A stretch of 64,000 nucleotides of DNA from NCBI RefSeq assembly GCF_001049735.1, contig NZ_CVPC01000016.1, positions 1 through 64,000 on the forward strand. The letters run 5' to 3'. Source of the stretch: Nereida ignava (GTDB taxonomy: Bacteria; Pseudomonadota; Alphaproteobacteria; Rhodobacterales; Rhodobacteraceae). The translations under genes and the position numbers were made by a program. Below are positions 27,794 to 36,198 of this stretch, one piece after another; within the stretch, counting starts at the first letter, position 1, and every line of letters begins with the position of its first letter. The notes beneath the pieces were generated by a model that saw nothing but the letters and a program-made list of their open reading frames with translations, was not told the origin of the DNA and made no database searches.

Positions 27794-28416
27794 GCCGGTT
27801 GATCGGCGTATATGGCGCTGCCGGATGCGGGCGCGGAGTCATGCCCTTGCTTCGCTCACAATACCGCGCGCCCGAACTTGTTTTCATCGACGATGGCCAA
27901 GCCCCAGGCTACGTAAACGGCCACGATATTTTGACCTGGACCGATTTTCTCGAACGCCAAACCGACCAAAAGGCAGTCAGCATCGCCATAGCCGCCTCAC
28001 ATATCCGCCAGACCCTCGCGGAAAAATGCGCCGCTGCAAATATCCCACTGATCGAGGTACGCGCCGCTTCTGTCGTGCAGATGGATGAAGTCGTGATCGA
28101 AGAAGGTGCATGCCTGTCCCCTTTCGTGACCCTGAGCTCGAACATCCGCATTGGCCGCTGCTTCCACGCTAACCTTTATTCCTATGTCGAGCATGATTGC
28201 ATCATCGGTGACTTCGTGACCTTCGCACCGGGCGCCAAGGTGAACGGGAATGTCACCATCGGCGATCACGCTTATATCGGCTCGGGCGCCATTATCCGCC
28301 AGGGTCTCACCATTGGCGCTGGCGTCATTGTCGGCATGGGTGCGGTCGTCACCCGCGATGTGCCACCGGGCGTCACCGTCGTCGGCAATCCGGCCAAACC
28401 ACTTATCAAGGACTGA
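27790..28416 (+). CDS. pglD: UDP-4-amino-sugar N-acetyltransferase (PglD-like)
   Basis: A 208-residue protein with an N-terminal Rossmann-like UDP-sugar-binding domain and a C-terminal left-handed beta-helix (hexapeptide repeats from about residue 100). The catalytic His135 is in YVEHDC, as in PglD. It should acetylate the 4-amino group of UDP-4-amino-4,6-dideoxy-GlcNAc to give UDP-diNAcBac. The GTG start at 27790 overlaps the pglC stop (GTGA). Confidence 0.85.
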   Translation: MSRLIGVYGAAGCGRGVMPLLRSQYRAPELVFIDDGQAPGYVNGHDILTWTDFLERQTDQKAVSIAIAASHIRQTLAEKCAAANIPLIEVRAASVVQMDEVVIEEGACLSPFVTLSSNIRIGRCFHANLYSYVEHDCIIGDFVTFAPGAKVNGNVTIGDHAYIGSGAIIRQGLTIGAGVIVGMGAVVTRDVPPGVTVVGNPAKPLIKD

Positions 28417-28419
28417 TCC

Positions 28420-29553
28420 ATGCGTATCTACCTCTCCCGCCCCCACATGTCCGGCAATGAGGAGCGACGCGTGGCCGAAGCTTTTGCGTCGAACTTCATC
28501 GCCCCGCTGGGACCCCAACTGGACGCCTTTGAGGCGTCCGTGCGCGACTACCTCGGGGCGGATGTGCATTGCGTCGGCCTGTCCTCGGGTTCGGCGGCGC
28601 TGCACCTCGCGCTGCGCATCGCGGGGGTGGGCCCGGGCGACGAGGTCTGGATCTCTTCCATGACCTTCGCGGGCGGCATCTTCCCGGTAAACTACCTCGG
28701 CGCAAGTCCGCGTTTTTTTGATCTCTCACCTGAAAGCTGGACGGTCGACACAGCGCTGCTGGCCAAAGAGCTCGCAAAGGCCGCTACCGAAAACCGCCTG
28801 CCCAAGGCCATCGTACCGACCGATCTTTACGGCCAGTCCGCCGATCTCGACACGCTGGAGAGCCTCGCGGCGCAATACGGCGTACGCCTCATCGTTGACA
28901 GTGCCGAAAGCCTGGGCGCGACCTACAAGAATGGCCGCAAGGCCGGCACCGGCGGAGATGCCGCGATCCTGTCGTTCAACGGCAACAAGATTATCACCAC
29001 CTCTGGCGGCGGCATGCTGGTCACCCGTCACAAAGCTTGGGCCGATGAGGCCCGTTTCCTCGCCACCCAGGCGCGCGACCCCGCCCCGCATTACGAGCAT
29101 TCCACCTTTGGCTACAACTACCGCCTGTCAAACATCTGCGCGGCAATTGGGCTGGGGCAAATGGAGGTGCTGGACGCCCGCGTGGCTCGCCGCCGCGAGA
29201 TCTTCGCGCGCTACAAAGCCGCGCTAGCCCGCCCCGGCATCGCCTTCATGCCTGAGCCCGAAGGCCTGCACTCGACCCGCTGGCTGACAGCCCTGACCAT
29301 CGACCCTAGTGAAACCGGCATCACGCGTGAAGACATCCGCCTGATGCTGCTGGAGCACCAAATCGAATCCCGCCCGCTGTGGAAACCGATGCACATGCAG
29401 CCGCTCTATGCTGGCGCGCCCTATCACGGAAATGGGTTCGACGAGCGCCTCTTCGCCAACGGTCTCTGTCTACCTTCGGGCAGTGACATGACTGATGAGC
29501 AGCAGGATGAGGTGATTGAGCGGGTCTCAGCGCTCCTTGATAAAGGTCGTTGA
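28420..29553 (+). CDS. pglE: DegT/DnrJ/EryC1/StrS aminotransferase (PglE-like)
   Basis: A 377-residue PLP-dependent sugar aminotransferase. The Schiff base Lys190 is in SFNGNKIITTSGGG, and PLP contacts include SSGSAALHLAL (residues 55-65) and DSAESLGATY (160-169). PglE enzymes aminate the 4-keto group of UDP-4-keto-6-deoxy-GlcNAc. Start follows pglD by three bases. It is the last gene before a long spacer, after which the matching dehydratase begins. Confidence 0.9.
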   Translation: MRIYLSRPHMSGNEERRVAEAFASNFIAPLGPQLDAFEASVRDYLGADVHCVGLSSGSAALHLALRIAGVGPGDEVWISSMTFAGGIFPVNYLGASPRFFDLSPESWTVDTALLAKELAKAATENRLPKAIVPTDLYGQSADLDTLESLAAQYGVRLIVDSAESLGATYKNGRKAGTGGDAAILSFNGNKIITTSGGGMLVTRHKAWADEARFLATQARDPAPHYEHSTFGYNYRLSNICAAIGLGQMEVLDARVARRREIFARYKAALARPGIAFMPEPEGLHSTRWLTALTIDPSETGITREDIRLMLLEHQIESRPLWKPMHMQPLYAGAPYHGNGFDERLFANGLCLPSGSDMTDEQQDEVIERVSALLDKGR

Positions 29554-29929
29554 ACTATCCCGGTCAGCCTGATGCGAATAGGTCAGATCGGCTTAAGCAG
29601 GCAATAGCCTCAGATAGCTCGGATCCTTGGCCTCTTTGGCGAGAATGATCGTGTGCATACCAGCTGCTGTGGCTTTTTAAGGCAGACTTGCCGGACCCTT
29701 CAATAGCTCTGAGCCACCAGCCCGTTCGACGTCACCGACCGAAACCAAACGGTAATCAGAGCCGTGCCGGGCAATTAGAACACTGTGCTTATCGTCTAGA
29801 TCACGCCGGTAGCGCTACTACTGATGATCTTCTTCGGCGCAGTCGCCGTAGCGTGTTGTAGGCAAGCCTCTGTTCCATTAGCGTTTTCTCGCGGGTCGGC
29901 CGCGCTTTGAGTTTAGGATGTAACCTTTA
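29554..29929. other. 376-base spacer and leader before the dehydratase gene
   Basis: No intact coding sequence is apparent, and stop codons occur in all frames. The spacer splits the polysaccharide locus into two transcription units or, more likely, one interrupted by a long untranslated leader. Two ops-like elements lie in its last third. Confidence 0.5.
29805..29855 (+). promoter_or_regulatory. Two ops-like elements in the leader of the dehydratase gene
   Basis: GCCGGTAGCGCT (29805-29816) and CGCCGTAGCGTG (29844-29855) match the RfaH ops element GGCGGTAGCGTG at 9 and 10 of 12 positions. Both are on the coding strand, 75-125 bases before the start codon. With the RfaH/NusG paralogue encoded at 2095-2607 they are candidate recruitment sites. 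The match could be chance, since GTAGC is not rare in GC-rich DNA. Confidence 0.3.
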
Positions 29930-31894
29930 ATGCGTAATTACATCGAACATTTTTCAATACTGAGCCGGCGCAATAAAATTGCGCTGCAAATTGTTCTCGA
30001 CTCCATGCTGCTGGCCATTTCATTTCTTGGCGCCATGCTGTTACGGCTCGAGAGTCTAGATTTTGCAGGGCAGCCAGGTATCTGGGGCGCGTTGCTGTCC
30101 TCCATCATGGCCACCCTGCTGGCCTTTTGGGGATTGGGCCTTTATCGGGTTGTAGTGCGTTTCATCACCGGAAGGGTCCTAATAATCATTGGCAAGGGGG
30201 CTGTGGTGGCAGCAATTTCCCTTTTTGCCGCAGGACTTGTTTTTGACGCCAGCATTCCTCGATCTGTTCCGATCATTTTTGCTGTTTTTGCCTTTCTTTC
30301 CGTTGGTGGGCTGCGTTTCGCAGCACGGACGTATTTCCGGAACCCAAATCATTTGAACAAACGACCCGTGATCATCTACGGCGCTGGGGAAGCCGGACTT
30401 CAACTGCTGAACGCACTATTCCACGGCCAAGAATTTGCTCCGGTCGCTCTGGTCGATGATGACCCCTCCTTGCAGAACTTGGGCATCGGAGGATTGCGCG
30501 TTTATTCACCCGATAGAATACCGCGCCTGGTCCATGAGACGGGTGCCCGGGTGATCTTGCTGGCCATACCCAGCCTGGGTCGTGTCCGCCGCCGCGAGAT
30601 TGTGAGCGCGCTGGAAGACCTGCAGCTGGAGATCAAGACGATCCCAGGCATGTCCGACATTATCAGCGGAAAGGCCAAGATTTCAGAACTGCGGACAGTT
30701 TCAGCTGAAGACTTGCTTGGGCGCGATCCTGTCGCCCCGGACACCGAACTGCTTGGCAGGAACATCACCGGGCGTGTGGTTATGGTCTCTGGCGCTGGAG
30801 GATCGATCGGCAGTGAGCTCTGCAGGCAGATTCTGACCCAGAATCCGTCCGTCTTGGTCCTTTACGACGTGTCCGAGTTTGCGCTTTACGCGATCGAAGC
30901 TGAACTAAGCGCAACAGCCGTGCGCTTGCTGCATCAGACTAAGGTCGTGCCCATCCTAGGGTCTGTGCAGCATAGCCGGCGGCTAGAGGCCGCTATCAAG
31001 GGCTTTAAGGTTCAGACGATCTACCATGCGGCAGCCTATAAGCATGTGCCGCTGGTAGAGGAAAACGTAGTTGAGGGCATCCGAAACAACGTGTTTGGCA
31101 CACTCGCAATCACGCTCGCCGCCCAGAAACTTGGCGTCGAAAACTTCATTCTGATTTCCACTGACAAAGCGGTGCGGCCGACAAACGTCATGGGCGCGAC
31201 CAAGCGCATCGCAGAGTTGATCTGCCAGGCCCATGCGCAGGAGGCATCTTCCACAGTCTTCTCGATGGTCCGGTTCGGGAATGTTCTTGGCTCGTCCGGG
31301 TCGGTCATCCCGCGGTTTCGGGCCCAGATCGAGGCTGGGGGACCTGTCACAGTCACGCACAAGGACATCAATCGCTACTTCATGACGATCCCCGAAGCGG
31401 CCCAGCTGGTGATCCAGGCAGGTGCCTTGGGTCAGGGTGGGGATGTTTTCGTGCTCGACATGGGAGACCCTGTAAAGATCATGGACCTCGCCTTCAGCAT
31501 GGTTAAGCTGCATGGTCTGATCCCTTACATGGTCGACCACCCGGATCAGGTATTGCCGGAAAAGGGTGACATCCCGGTCTGTGTCACTGGTCTGCGCAAG
31601 GGCGAGAAGCTTTTCGAGGAGCTTCTGATCGGCAACAACCCAGCTCCAACCAAGCACCCACGGATCATGACAGCATCCGAAGTCTCACTGCCACGCGACG
31701 CGTTGATGGCAGTTCTGGATCGGCTTCTACAGGCCTGTGAGGCGTTCGACTTGCCAGCAATCGTAATCATTTTACACGAATTACCGCTCGAGTACGCGCC
31801 GTCGAGCACAGAGATCTCAGACCTGCTTTGGAGGGCTGATCACGACACCGACGAGCAGCAGAGCATGGCGATCGAGGCAGGCATTCGCACATGA
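29930..31894 (+). CDS. pglF: UDP-GlcNAc 4,6-dehydratase, membrane-anchored (PglF/WbpM/CapD family)
   Basis: A 654-residue protein with four N-terminal transmembrane helices (about residues 15-125), a first nucleotide-binding domain (IYGAGEAGLQLL near residue 148) and a C-terminal extended SDR domain. The NAD loop GAGGSIGSEL is near residue 285, and STDKAVRPTNVMGATK near residue 410 corresponds to the modified catalytic triad of PglF/FlaA1-type dehydratases. It forms UDP-4-keto-6-deoxy-GlcNAc at the membrane, the substrate for PglE. Confidence 0.92.
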   Translation: MRNYIEHFSILSRRNKIALQIVLDSMLLAISFLGAMLLRLESLDFAGQPGIWGALLSSIMATLLAFWGLGLYRVVVRFITGRVLIIIGKGAVVAAISLFAAGLVFDASIPRSVPIIFAVFAFLSVGGLRFAARTYFRNPNHLNKRPVIIYGAGEAGLQLLNALFHGQEFAPVALVDDDPSLQNLGIGGLRVYSPDRIPRLVHETGARVILLAIPSLGRVRRREIVSALEDLQLEIKTIPGMSDIISGKAKISELRTVSAEDLLGRDPVAPDTELLGRNITGRVVMVSGAGGSIGSELCRQILTQNPSVLVLYDVSEFALYAIEAELSATAVRLLHQTKVVPILGSVQHSRRLEAAIKGFKVQTIYHAAAYKHVPLVEENVVEGIRNNVFGTLAITLAAQKLGVENFILISTDKAVRPTNVMGATKRIAELICQAHAQEASSTVFSMVRFGNVLGSSGSVIPRFRAQIEAGGPVTVTHKDINRYFMTIPEAAQLVIQAGALGQGGDVFVLDMGDPVKIMDLAFSMVKLHGLIPYMVDHPDQVLPEKGDIPVCVTGLRKGEKLFEELLIGNNPAPTKHPRIMTASEVSLPRDALMAVLDRLLQACEAFDLPAIVIILHELPLEYAPSSTEISDLLWRADHDTDEQQSMAIEAGIRT

Positions 31895-32379
31895 CATTTG
31901 CCGCCGAGAAGAAACCTAGACTCGCGCGCGTGTTGTTCAGCCGCACCCTTCACACATATTTTCTAATGCGCCGCGGACTGACGATTGGGGTTCGCGCGAT
32001 TGTGCGGTCAGATGATGGTAAGTTCCTGCTCGTCCGCCACACCTACACTCCCGGATGGCATTTTCCTGGGGGCGGAGTCGAAAAGGGCGAAACGACAGAA
32101 CAGGCTTTAATCAACGAATTGCGACAGGAGACCGGCCTGCAACTTGCTCATAAACCTGTTTTACACGGCGTGTTTTTTAATAATGGCGTGAGCAAAAGGG
32201 ATCACGTTCTGGCATACCTTTGTGATGCCAAAGGGGCTGTCGATGCCAAGCCAAAGAGCATAGAAATCGCCGAAATCGGATATTTCGATTTCGAAAACCT
32301 ACCGCCGGATACTGATCCTGGAACAGTTCGCCGCATTCGTGAAATTGTATGCGGAGATGCTCAAACTGAAGGCTGGTAA
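31891..32379 (+). CDS. NUDIX hydrolase
   Basis: A 162-residue NUDIX fold protein. The box runs from Gly61 to Leu83; Glu67, Glu76, Glu80 and Gly82 are in place, while the usual Arg at position 75 is Asn and the second Glu is Gln79. Such changes may reduce or alter activity. The start overlaps the dehydratase stop (ATGA). Homologues at the end of polysaccharide loci may hydrolyse a nucleoside diphosphate sugar. It is the last gene of the polysaccharide locus before the prophage genes. Confidence 0.8.
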   Translation: MTFAAEKKPRLARVLFSRTLHTYFLMRRGLTIGVRAIVRSDDGKFLLVRHTYTPGWHFPGGGVEKGETTEQALINELRQETGLQLAHKPVLHGVFFNNGVSKRDHVLAYLCDAKGAVDAKPKSIEIAEIGYFDFENLPPDTDPGTVRRIREIVCGDAQTEGW

Positions 32380-32408
32380 CCAGTTCGGTCACAACACTGT
32401 TCGATCGT

Positions 32409-33632
32409 TCAATGATGGGTTTCCACTCCGACCACAACCATCCCCGTCAAATGCCAGACGGCCGCCATCATGATCCCCATATTGAAGGCAAACTCGTTGG
32501 CGCAGCTCTGCTTGAAGAACTCCCCCTCGAGGAACATGCAGGACCCCTTGCAGAGCTGAACGACGGGGCATGACATGCATTCGGGCCGGAAGGCAAAATG
32601 CGTCGCGGTATTCAGCGCGATCCCATCGAAGTCAGCTACATGCCCAATCTTGTGCACGCCCTTCGCCCCGGTGTTCTGGCAGGTCATGACGTTGCCGCGC
32701 AGATCCACGGCGATAGTGTCTTCCCGGTCCATGCCGCACTTTTGTCCAAGGGCCTCAATGGGCCTCTGCCGCTGGAGTGAGGCGTAGAACTCATCAATGC
32801 GCTCGCCGAGACCAAAGGCGTTCGGGTCCTCAACCAGCGCCTCGAAGATCGACCGCGTCAGGCTATTGAGTTCCGCAGGTTCAAACCGCCCCGTGCCGAT
32901 TGCGGTCGCCGCATCATAAACATTCACCACGCCTTCGAGCCCGACAAACACATCCGGCCCGACATTTTCGGCGAACCAGGCCTTGAGGGCCCGAAGGTCG
33001 TGATGCTGGCGCGTCAGCACCGCATTGAACCCGGTCTTTTCGGGGCGATCGGCCAGCAGGGTTTCGATCCATCGACGCTTATCTGGATCATCAAGTGGAT
33101 CGGGCCCGCGCAAATGCTGCCCCGGGCCGTCATGGCTGATCCCGATGGCAATGTCGTATTGCGCGATGAACTCGAGCTTTTCCCGATCAAGCAAGGATCC
33201 GTTGGTGATGATTGAGAAAGCAACCCCTGGAAACAGCTCCGCCAGTGCGGGGATCAACCGTTTGATCTTGGCCCAGTACAGAAAAGGCTCGCCGCCCCAG
33301 AGCTCAATCTGTTCTGGGGCTTGCGCGATCCATCCGTCAAGCTGGGTCAGAAACTGCGCGACATCTGCCAATTTGGAGACGGTTGCATCACCGATCTGGA
33401 CAGCTTGATTGCAATAACTACAGGCGTAGTTACACGAGAGCCCAAGTTGGATTTTCAGGATGCGGGGTGCGCGGGATTTTCCGAGGGGTTTGTCTTTGGC
33501 CACGCGCGGTACCGCCGCGAAGATTCCCGGTTCTACCAGCAGCGGCAGCCCCTCGCATTCGGATGTGTGCGGGTTGTAGCGCACGTGATGACGGCTGCCG
33601 TCACGCGCTTCCAGTTTCAGATCGAACCACAT
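32409..33632 (-). CDS. Radical SAM/SPASM peptide or protein maturase
   Basis: A 407-residue radical SAM enzyme. The [4Fe-4S] ligands are Cys67, Cys71 and Cys74 (CNYACSYC), and the GGEP SAM-binding motif is near residue 112 (WGGEPFLY). A C-terminal SPASM-type region carries a Cys series (KCGMD, MTCQN, ECMSC, LCKGSC, SCANEF) for one or two auxiliary clusters. The enzymes of this group install thioether or carbon-carbon links in RiPP precursors or make quinone cofactors. It is the last gene of the prophage late operon; its start overlaps the stop of the oxygenase (ATGA), and the Cys-rich small protein lies just upstream. The likely substrate is that protein. Confidence 0.88.
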   Translation of the reverse strand: MWFDLKLEARDGSRHHVRYNPHTSECEGLPLLVEPGIFAAVPRVAKDKPLGKSRAPRILKIQLGLSCNYACSYCNQAVQIGDATVSKLADVAQFLTQLDGWIAQAPEQIELWGGEPFLYWAKIKRLIPALAELFPGVAFSIITNGSLLDREKLEFIAQYDIAIGISHDGPGQHLRGPDPLDDPDKRRWIETLLADRPEKTGFNAVLTRQHHDLRALKAWFAENVGPDVFVGLEGVVNVYDAATAIGTGRFEPAELNSLTRSIFEALVEDPNAFGLGERIDEFYASLQRQRPIEALGQKCGMDREDTIAVDLRGNVMTCQNTGAKGVHKIGHVADFDGIALNTATHFAFRPECMSCPVVQLCKGSCMFLEGEFFKQSCANEFAFNMGIMMAAVWHLTGMVVVGVETHH

Positions 33633-34279
33633 CAGTCGAATAGCCTTTCCTCGATCGCCACGGGGAGATTGACGCGGAAGTTCGCGACGACCTGCACATG
33701 CGGCGCGCTCCCCTCGTAGGGGTGCTGGTTGTGGGGAATATGAGAGGGGAAGAAGACCGAGAGCCCCGGCCGCGGGTTAACCGAGTAGCCATGGCGGCTC
33801 TCATAAGGCAGCCGCCCCTCGTCAAAGTAGCGCGACGGGTCCTCGATTACGAACCGAGGGTTCCCCACGCTGTTCACCGGCTGGCCCGACCCACTGCCGG
33901 TCAGGAAGTGGACGCAGGTCAGGTCGCCCTCGCGGCTGTCTTTGTGGGTCGAGATGAAGCCGCCTTTGGTGATCACCAGCGCACGGTTTTCGCAATGATC
34001 GGGGTCGAGATATTTGGCCCAAGGGCCGAGCACGGCGCGCGCGCAAGCGAAGAGATGGGCTTTCAAGGTCTGACCTGCGTCGCATTGCTCAAGTATGCCG
34101 CGCACACGGCGCTTGGCTGCATTGGCCATCGACCCGCTGCCATTTGCTTCGACTGTGGCGATGGCCTCGTCGGCCAGTTGCCTATTCACCACCCAGTCGA
34201 CTGGCGTCTCTACGAACGTGACCCGCGTCGGCCAGAGGTCGATACTCGTGCTTCGGATTTCCATCGTCAGCACCGGCAA
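33632..34279 (-). CDS. Putative Fe(II)/2-oxoglutarate-dependent oxygenase (prolyl/aspartyl hydroxylase-like)
   Basis: A 215-residue protein with a double-stranded beta-helix pattern. The Fe-binding HxD is His112-Lys-Asp114 (STHKDSREGD), a distal His lies in SHIPHNQH (His183 likely) and Arg202 (ANFRVN) could hold 2-oxoglutarate. It sits between the Cys-rich peptide gene and the radical SAM gene, with overlaps of 13 bases and 1 base, so all three are made together. ATG 34264 is a possible alternative start, just after the peptide stop. The target may be a side chain of the small protein or of a tail fibre. Confidence 0.75.
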   Translation of the reverse strand: MPVLTMEIRSTSIDLWPTRVTFVETPVDWVVNRQLADEAIATVEANGSGSMANAAKRRVRGILEQCDAGQTLKAHLFACARAVLGPWAKYLDPDHCENRALVITKGGFISTHKDSREGDLTCVHFLTGSGSGQPVNSVGNPRFVIEDPSRYFDEGRLPYESRHGYSVNPRPGLSVFFPSHIPHNQHPYEGSAPHVQVVANFRVNLPVAIEERLFD

Positions 34280-34563
34280 TTACAGTTGCAGTTGAAGCTA
34301 TAGCGGTTGGCTGTAATGGTCACAGCACCGGAACTGCCGCCGCCTGAGAGGCTGTGAACCGTGCAGTTTGCCACGCAGTTACAGTTGCCGCCGGAAGTGT
34401 TGTAACTGCGCGGCCAAAAAGACCCTCCAGACGTCGGGGAGCCATTGCTGAGAGATACGCCCGTGATTGTGCCTGCACCAATTGCCGGCTTGTTGGTGAT
34501 CCGCGACCAGTCCACGTTGCCGCTGTCGTCGATCACGATAGTTGTTCCGACCTTATAGGCCAT
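34267..34563 (-). CDS. Small Asn-Cys-rich protein with tail-fibre-like N-terminus, putative modified precursor
   Basis: A 98-residue protein. Residues 1-35 resemble the start of phage tail fibres (IVIDDSGN followed by DWSRITNKPA, the same W-x-x-I-x-x-KP pattern as WSGITGKPT in a fibre of this prophage). The middle is rich in Gly, Ser, Thr and Asn. All seven Cys are in two clusters: 61, 63, 67 and 92, 94, 96, 98; six of them follow an Asn, and the last residue is Cys. There are no signal peptide or membrane segments. AAGGAGG lies five bases before the ATG, the best Shine-Dalgarno of the region. It is bracketed by two oxygenases and a radical SAM/SPASM enzyme. Function unknown; a RiPP-like substrate or a modified fibre tip is inferred. 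Confidence 0.8.
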   Translation of the reverse strand: MAYKVGTTIVIDDSGNVDWSRITNKPAIGAGTITGVSLSNGSPTSGGSFWPRSYNTSGGNCNCVANCTVHSLSGGGSSGAVTITANRYSFNCNCNCRC

Positions 34564-35296
34564 GGCTGCCTCCTTGCGCCTGATGGGCCAGGATCTCGGA
34601 GAGCCCGGCCTTGCAGTGGGAATTTGGGAGTTCGAGCGAACAGAGGACGGGGATGCACATTCGCTCCTCGCCCTCGAAATAGGTGCTGTCATGGGGCACA
34701 TGGCCCTCGAAGACGAACATGGAGCCCGTGCGTGGCTCGACCGCATACCAGCCGCCGACATAGGCGTCTGGGTTGTTGCAGGGCCAGAGCCGCTTACCGA
34801 CATTCGCCGGATCGTAGAAGCGCACCGCGCCGCGATGGAGCGAGGTCTCGGGGCAATCGGCGTCCAGCACCACACGCGGGTAATAGGTGCAGACGATGTC
34901 GGTCTGAAAATGGGTGTGGGCGTTTATACCGACATTTTCGCGCAGGGCGCGGCGCTGCCAGAAGGTGTCCGACATCATGGCGATCTCGCCTGTGTGGTCG
35001 TAGCCATAGGCAAGCTGCAGATATTCCCTGACAGCTGCCGCCACCATCTGCGCCAGCACCGCAATCGCAGGGTCCTGTCGGTCCATCAGGAAATTGTGCC
35101 GCAGATGTCCAAGATGGTTGGTCTGGTCGCCAACATTACGGCCGTCGCCCGCGTCTTGAATGCGGTTCGCCACCGCGTCGTCGGCCGCTAACGCGTGTAG
35201 GTGGTCGTTAAAGCCCTCCGGCAACTCCCAGTGCTTGTGCAAAACGAAGGTGGGATAGATCAGCTGTAACTCGGTCGTGGTGGCAATCTCCATCAC
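34553..35296 (-). CDS. Putative 2OG-Fe(II) oxygenase, phage type
   Basis: A 247-residue protein similar to the phage-associated oxygenases often found beside tail fibre genes (TIGR02466-like). Motifs are HTHFQTD (His127/His129) followed by YYPRV, then SMFVFEGHVPHDS with His202, and Arg212 (ERMCIPV) as a possible 2-oxoglutarate ligand. The HxH rather than HxD triad is common in this subgroup but was not verified. It overlaps the 301-residue gene upstream (ATGA) and the small Cys-rich gene by 11 bases. A hydroxylation role on a fibre or the small protein is inferred from the operon. Confidence 0.72.
   Translation of the reverse strand: MMEIATTTELQLIYPTFVLHKHWELPEGFNDHLHALAADDAVANRIQDAGDGRNVGDQTNHLGHLRHNFLMDRQDPAIAVLAQMVAAAVREYLQLAYGYDHTGEIAMMSDTFWQRRALRENVGINAHTHFQTDIVCTYYPRVVLDADCPETSLHRGAVRFYDPANVGKRLWPCNNPDAYVGGWYAVEPRTGSMFVFEGHVPHDSTYFEGEERMCIPVLCSLELPNSHCKAGLSEILAHQAQGGSHGL
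34569..34575 (-). promoter_or_regulatory. Strong ribosome binding site of the Asn-Cys-rich protein
   Basis: AAGGAGG read on the minus strand ends five bases before the ATG at 34563. It lies inside the end of the upstream oxygenase gene. Genes on both sides depend on overlaps and weak sites, so this small protein is probably made in excess, as expected for a substrate. Confidence 0.75.
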
Positions 35297-36198
35297 ACCA
35301 CCTCCAGGATGATTTTGCCGATCGCGGTATAGTGCTCGGTGTTAATCTTGACCGCGATCCGCTCGCCTGGGCTGAGCCCAAGCGCCTCGGCAACAAAGCT
35401 GCCCGCACCATTCATGTCCGTCGTCAGCCGCCGTTTCGGCAGATAGCCGGCGTCACTGTCGAGCTTGAGCGCCAGCGCATGTGCGCATGGCGCGCCATCG
35501 CCATTCCAGCGCAGCGCGATCGGCACATGAGCCCGCCCTCCCGCGGGCACGGTCACCGTCTCGGTCGCCACCGTGTGGAAATAGAACTGCTTGAACCACT
35601 GCCCGTCATTCGGGATCGTCGCGTCATCGATCCGGCCCGCGACGGTCGTACCATTCAGTAGGATTGGCTCTTGCTCACAGAGGACTTCGATGCGCGCACT
35701 GGACAGGGCCCCCGCGATCGGCATGAAGATCACCAACGCGTTGGAGCACTGCGTTCGGGCCCTGTGCCGAAAGGAAAAGTCAACTTTTTCACGCGCAGAC
35801 TGCGCAAAACGGTTGCGCCAAGGAAGCGGGAATCCCGCTTCGTTGGTCATGATATCAATCAGTGCGTAATCAGTGATTTCATCATGGCCGATCATCCCGT
35901 CGAGAAACACATAAGAACGCCCTCTATAGATCGCCCCATGGGTCAATCCGGGCAAATCTGGAATGAACACGCCGTTGCCACGCATATCGACAAAGCCTGC
36001 CGCATTCGAGCGGTCATGAGGTGTCTCAAGCGCTGCCGCTAAGTCTGCCCATGGCAGTGGCTCGATGCCATCGCGCAGCCCTTGGCCGATCTCACAGGGA
36101 TCGAAGACGGCAATCCCGGCATAGGTGTCTTGGACATCGACGGCGTAATGCAGCCGCGAGCCCGTGTTGTAGATGACATGTAGTCCGGTCTCGATCAT
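35293..36198 (-). CDS. Prophage protein of unknown function, tail region
   Basis: A 301-residue protein without a motif I recognise. It has mixed alpha/beta composition, no membrane segment and no signal peptide. The C-terminal part ([21 protein letters not shown]) looks like a beta-sandwich. It is translationally coupled to the S74 fibre gene upstream and to the oxygenase downstream, so it probably belongs to tail fibre assembly, or to the modification cassette. Confidence 0.6.
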   Translation of the reverse strand: MIETGLHVIYNTGSRLHYAVDVQDTYAGIAVFDPCEIGQGLRDGIEPLPWADLAAALETPHDRSNAAGFVDMRGNGVFIPDLPGLTHGAIYRGRSYVFLDGMIGHDEITDYALIDIMTNEAGFPLPWRNRFAQSAREKVDFSFRHRARTQCSNALVIFMPIAGALSSARIEVLCEQEPILLNGTTVAGRIDDATIPNDGQWFKQFYFHTVATETVTVPAGGRAHVPIALRWNGDGAPCAHALALKLDSDAGYLPKRRLTTDMNGAGSFVAEALGLSPGERIAVKINTEHYTAIGKIILEVV

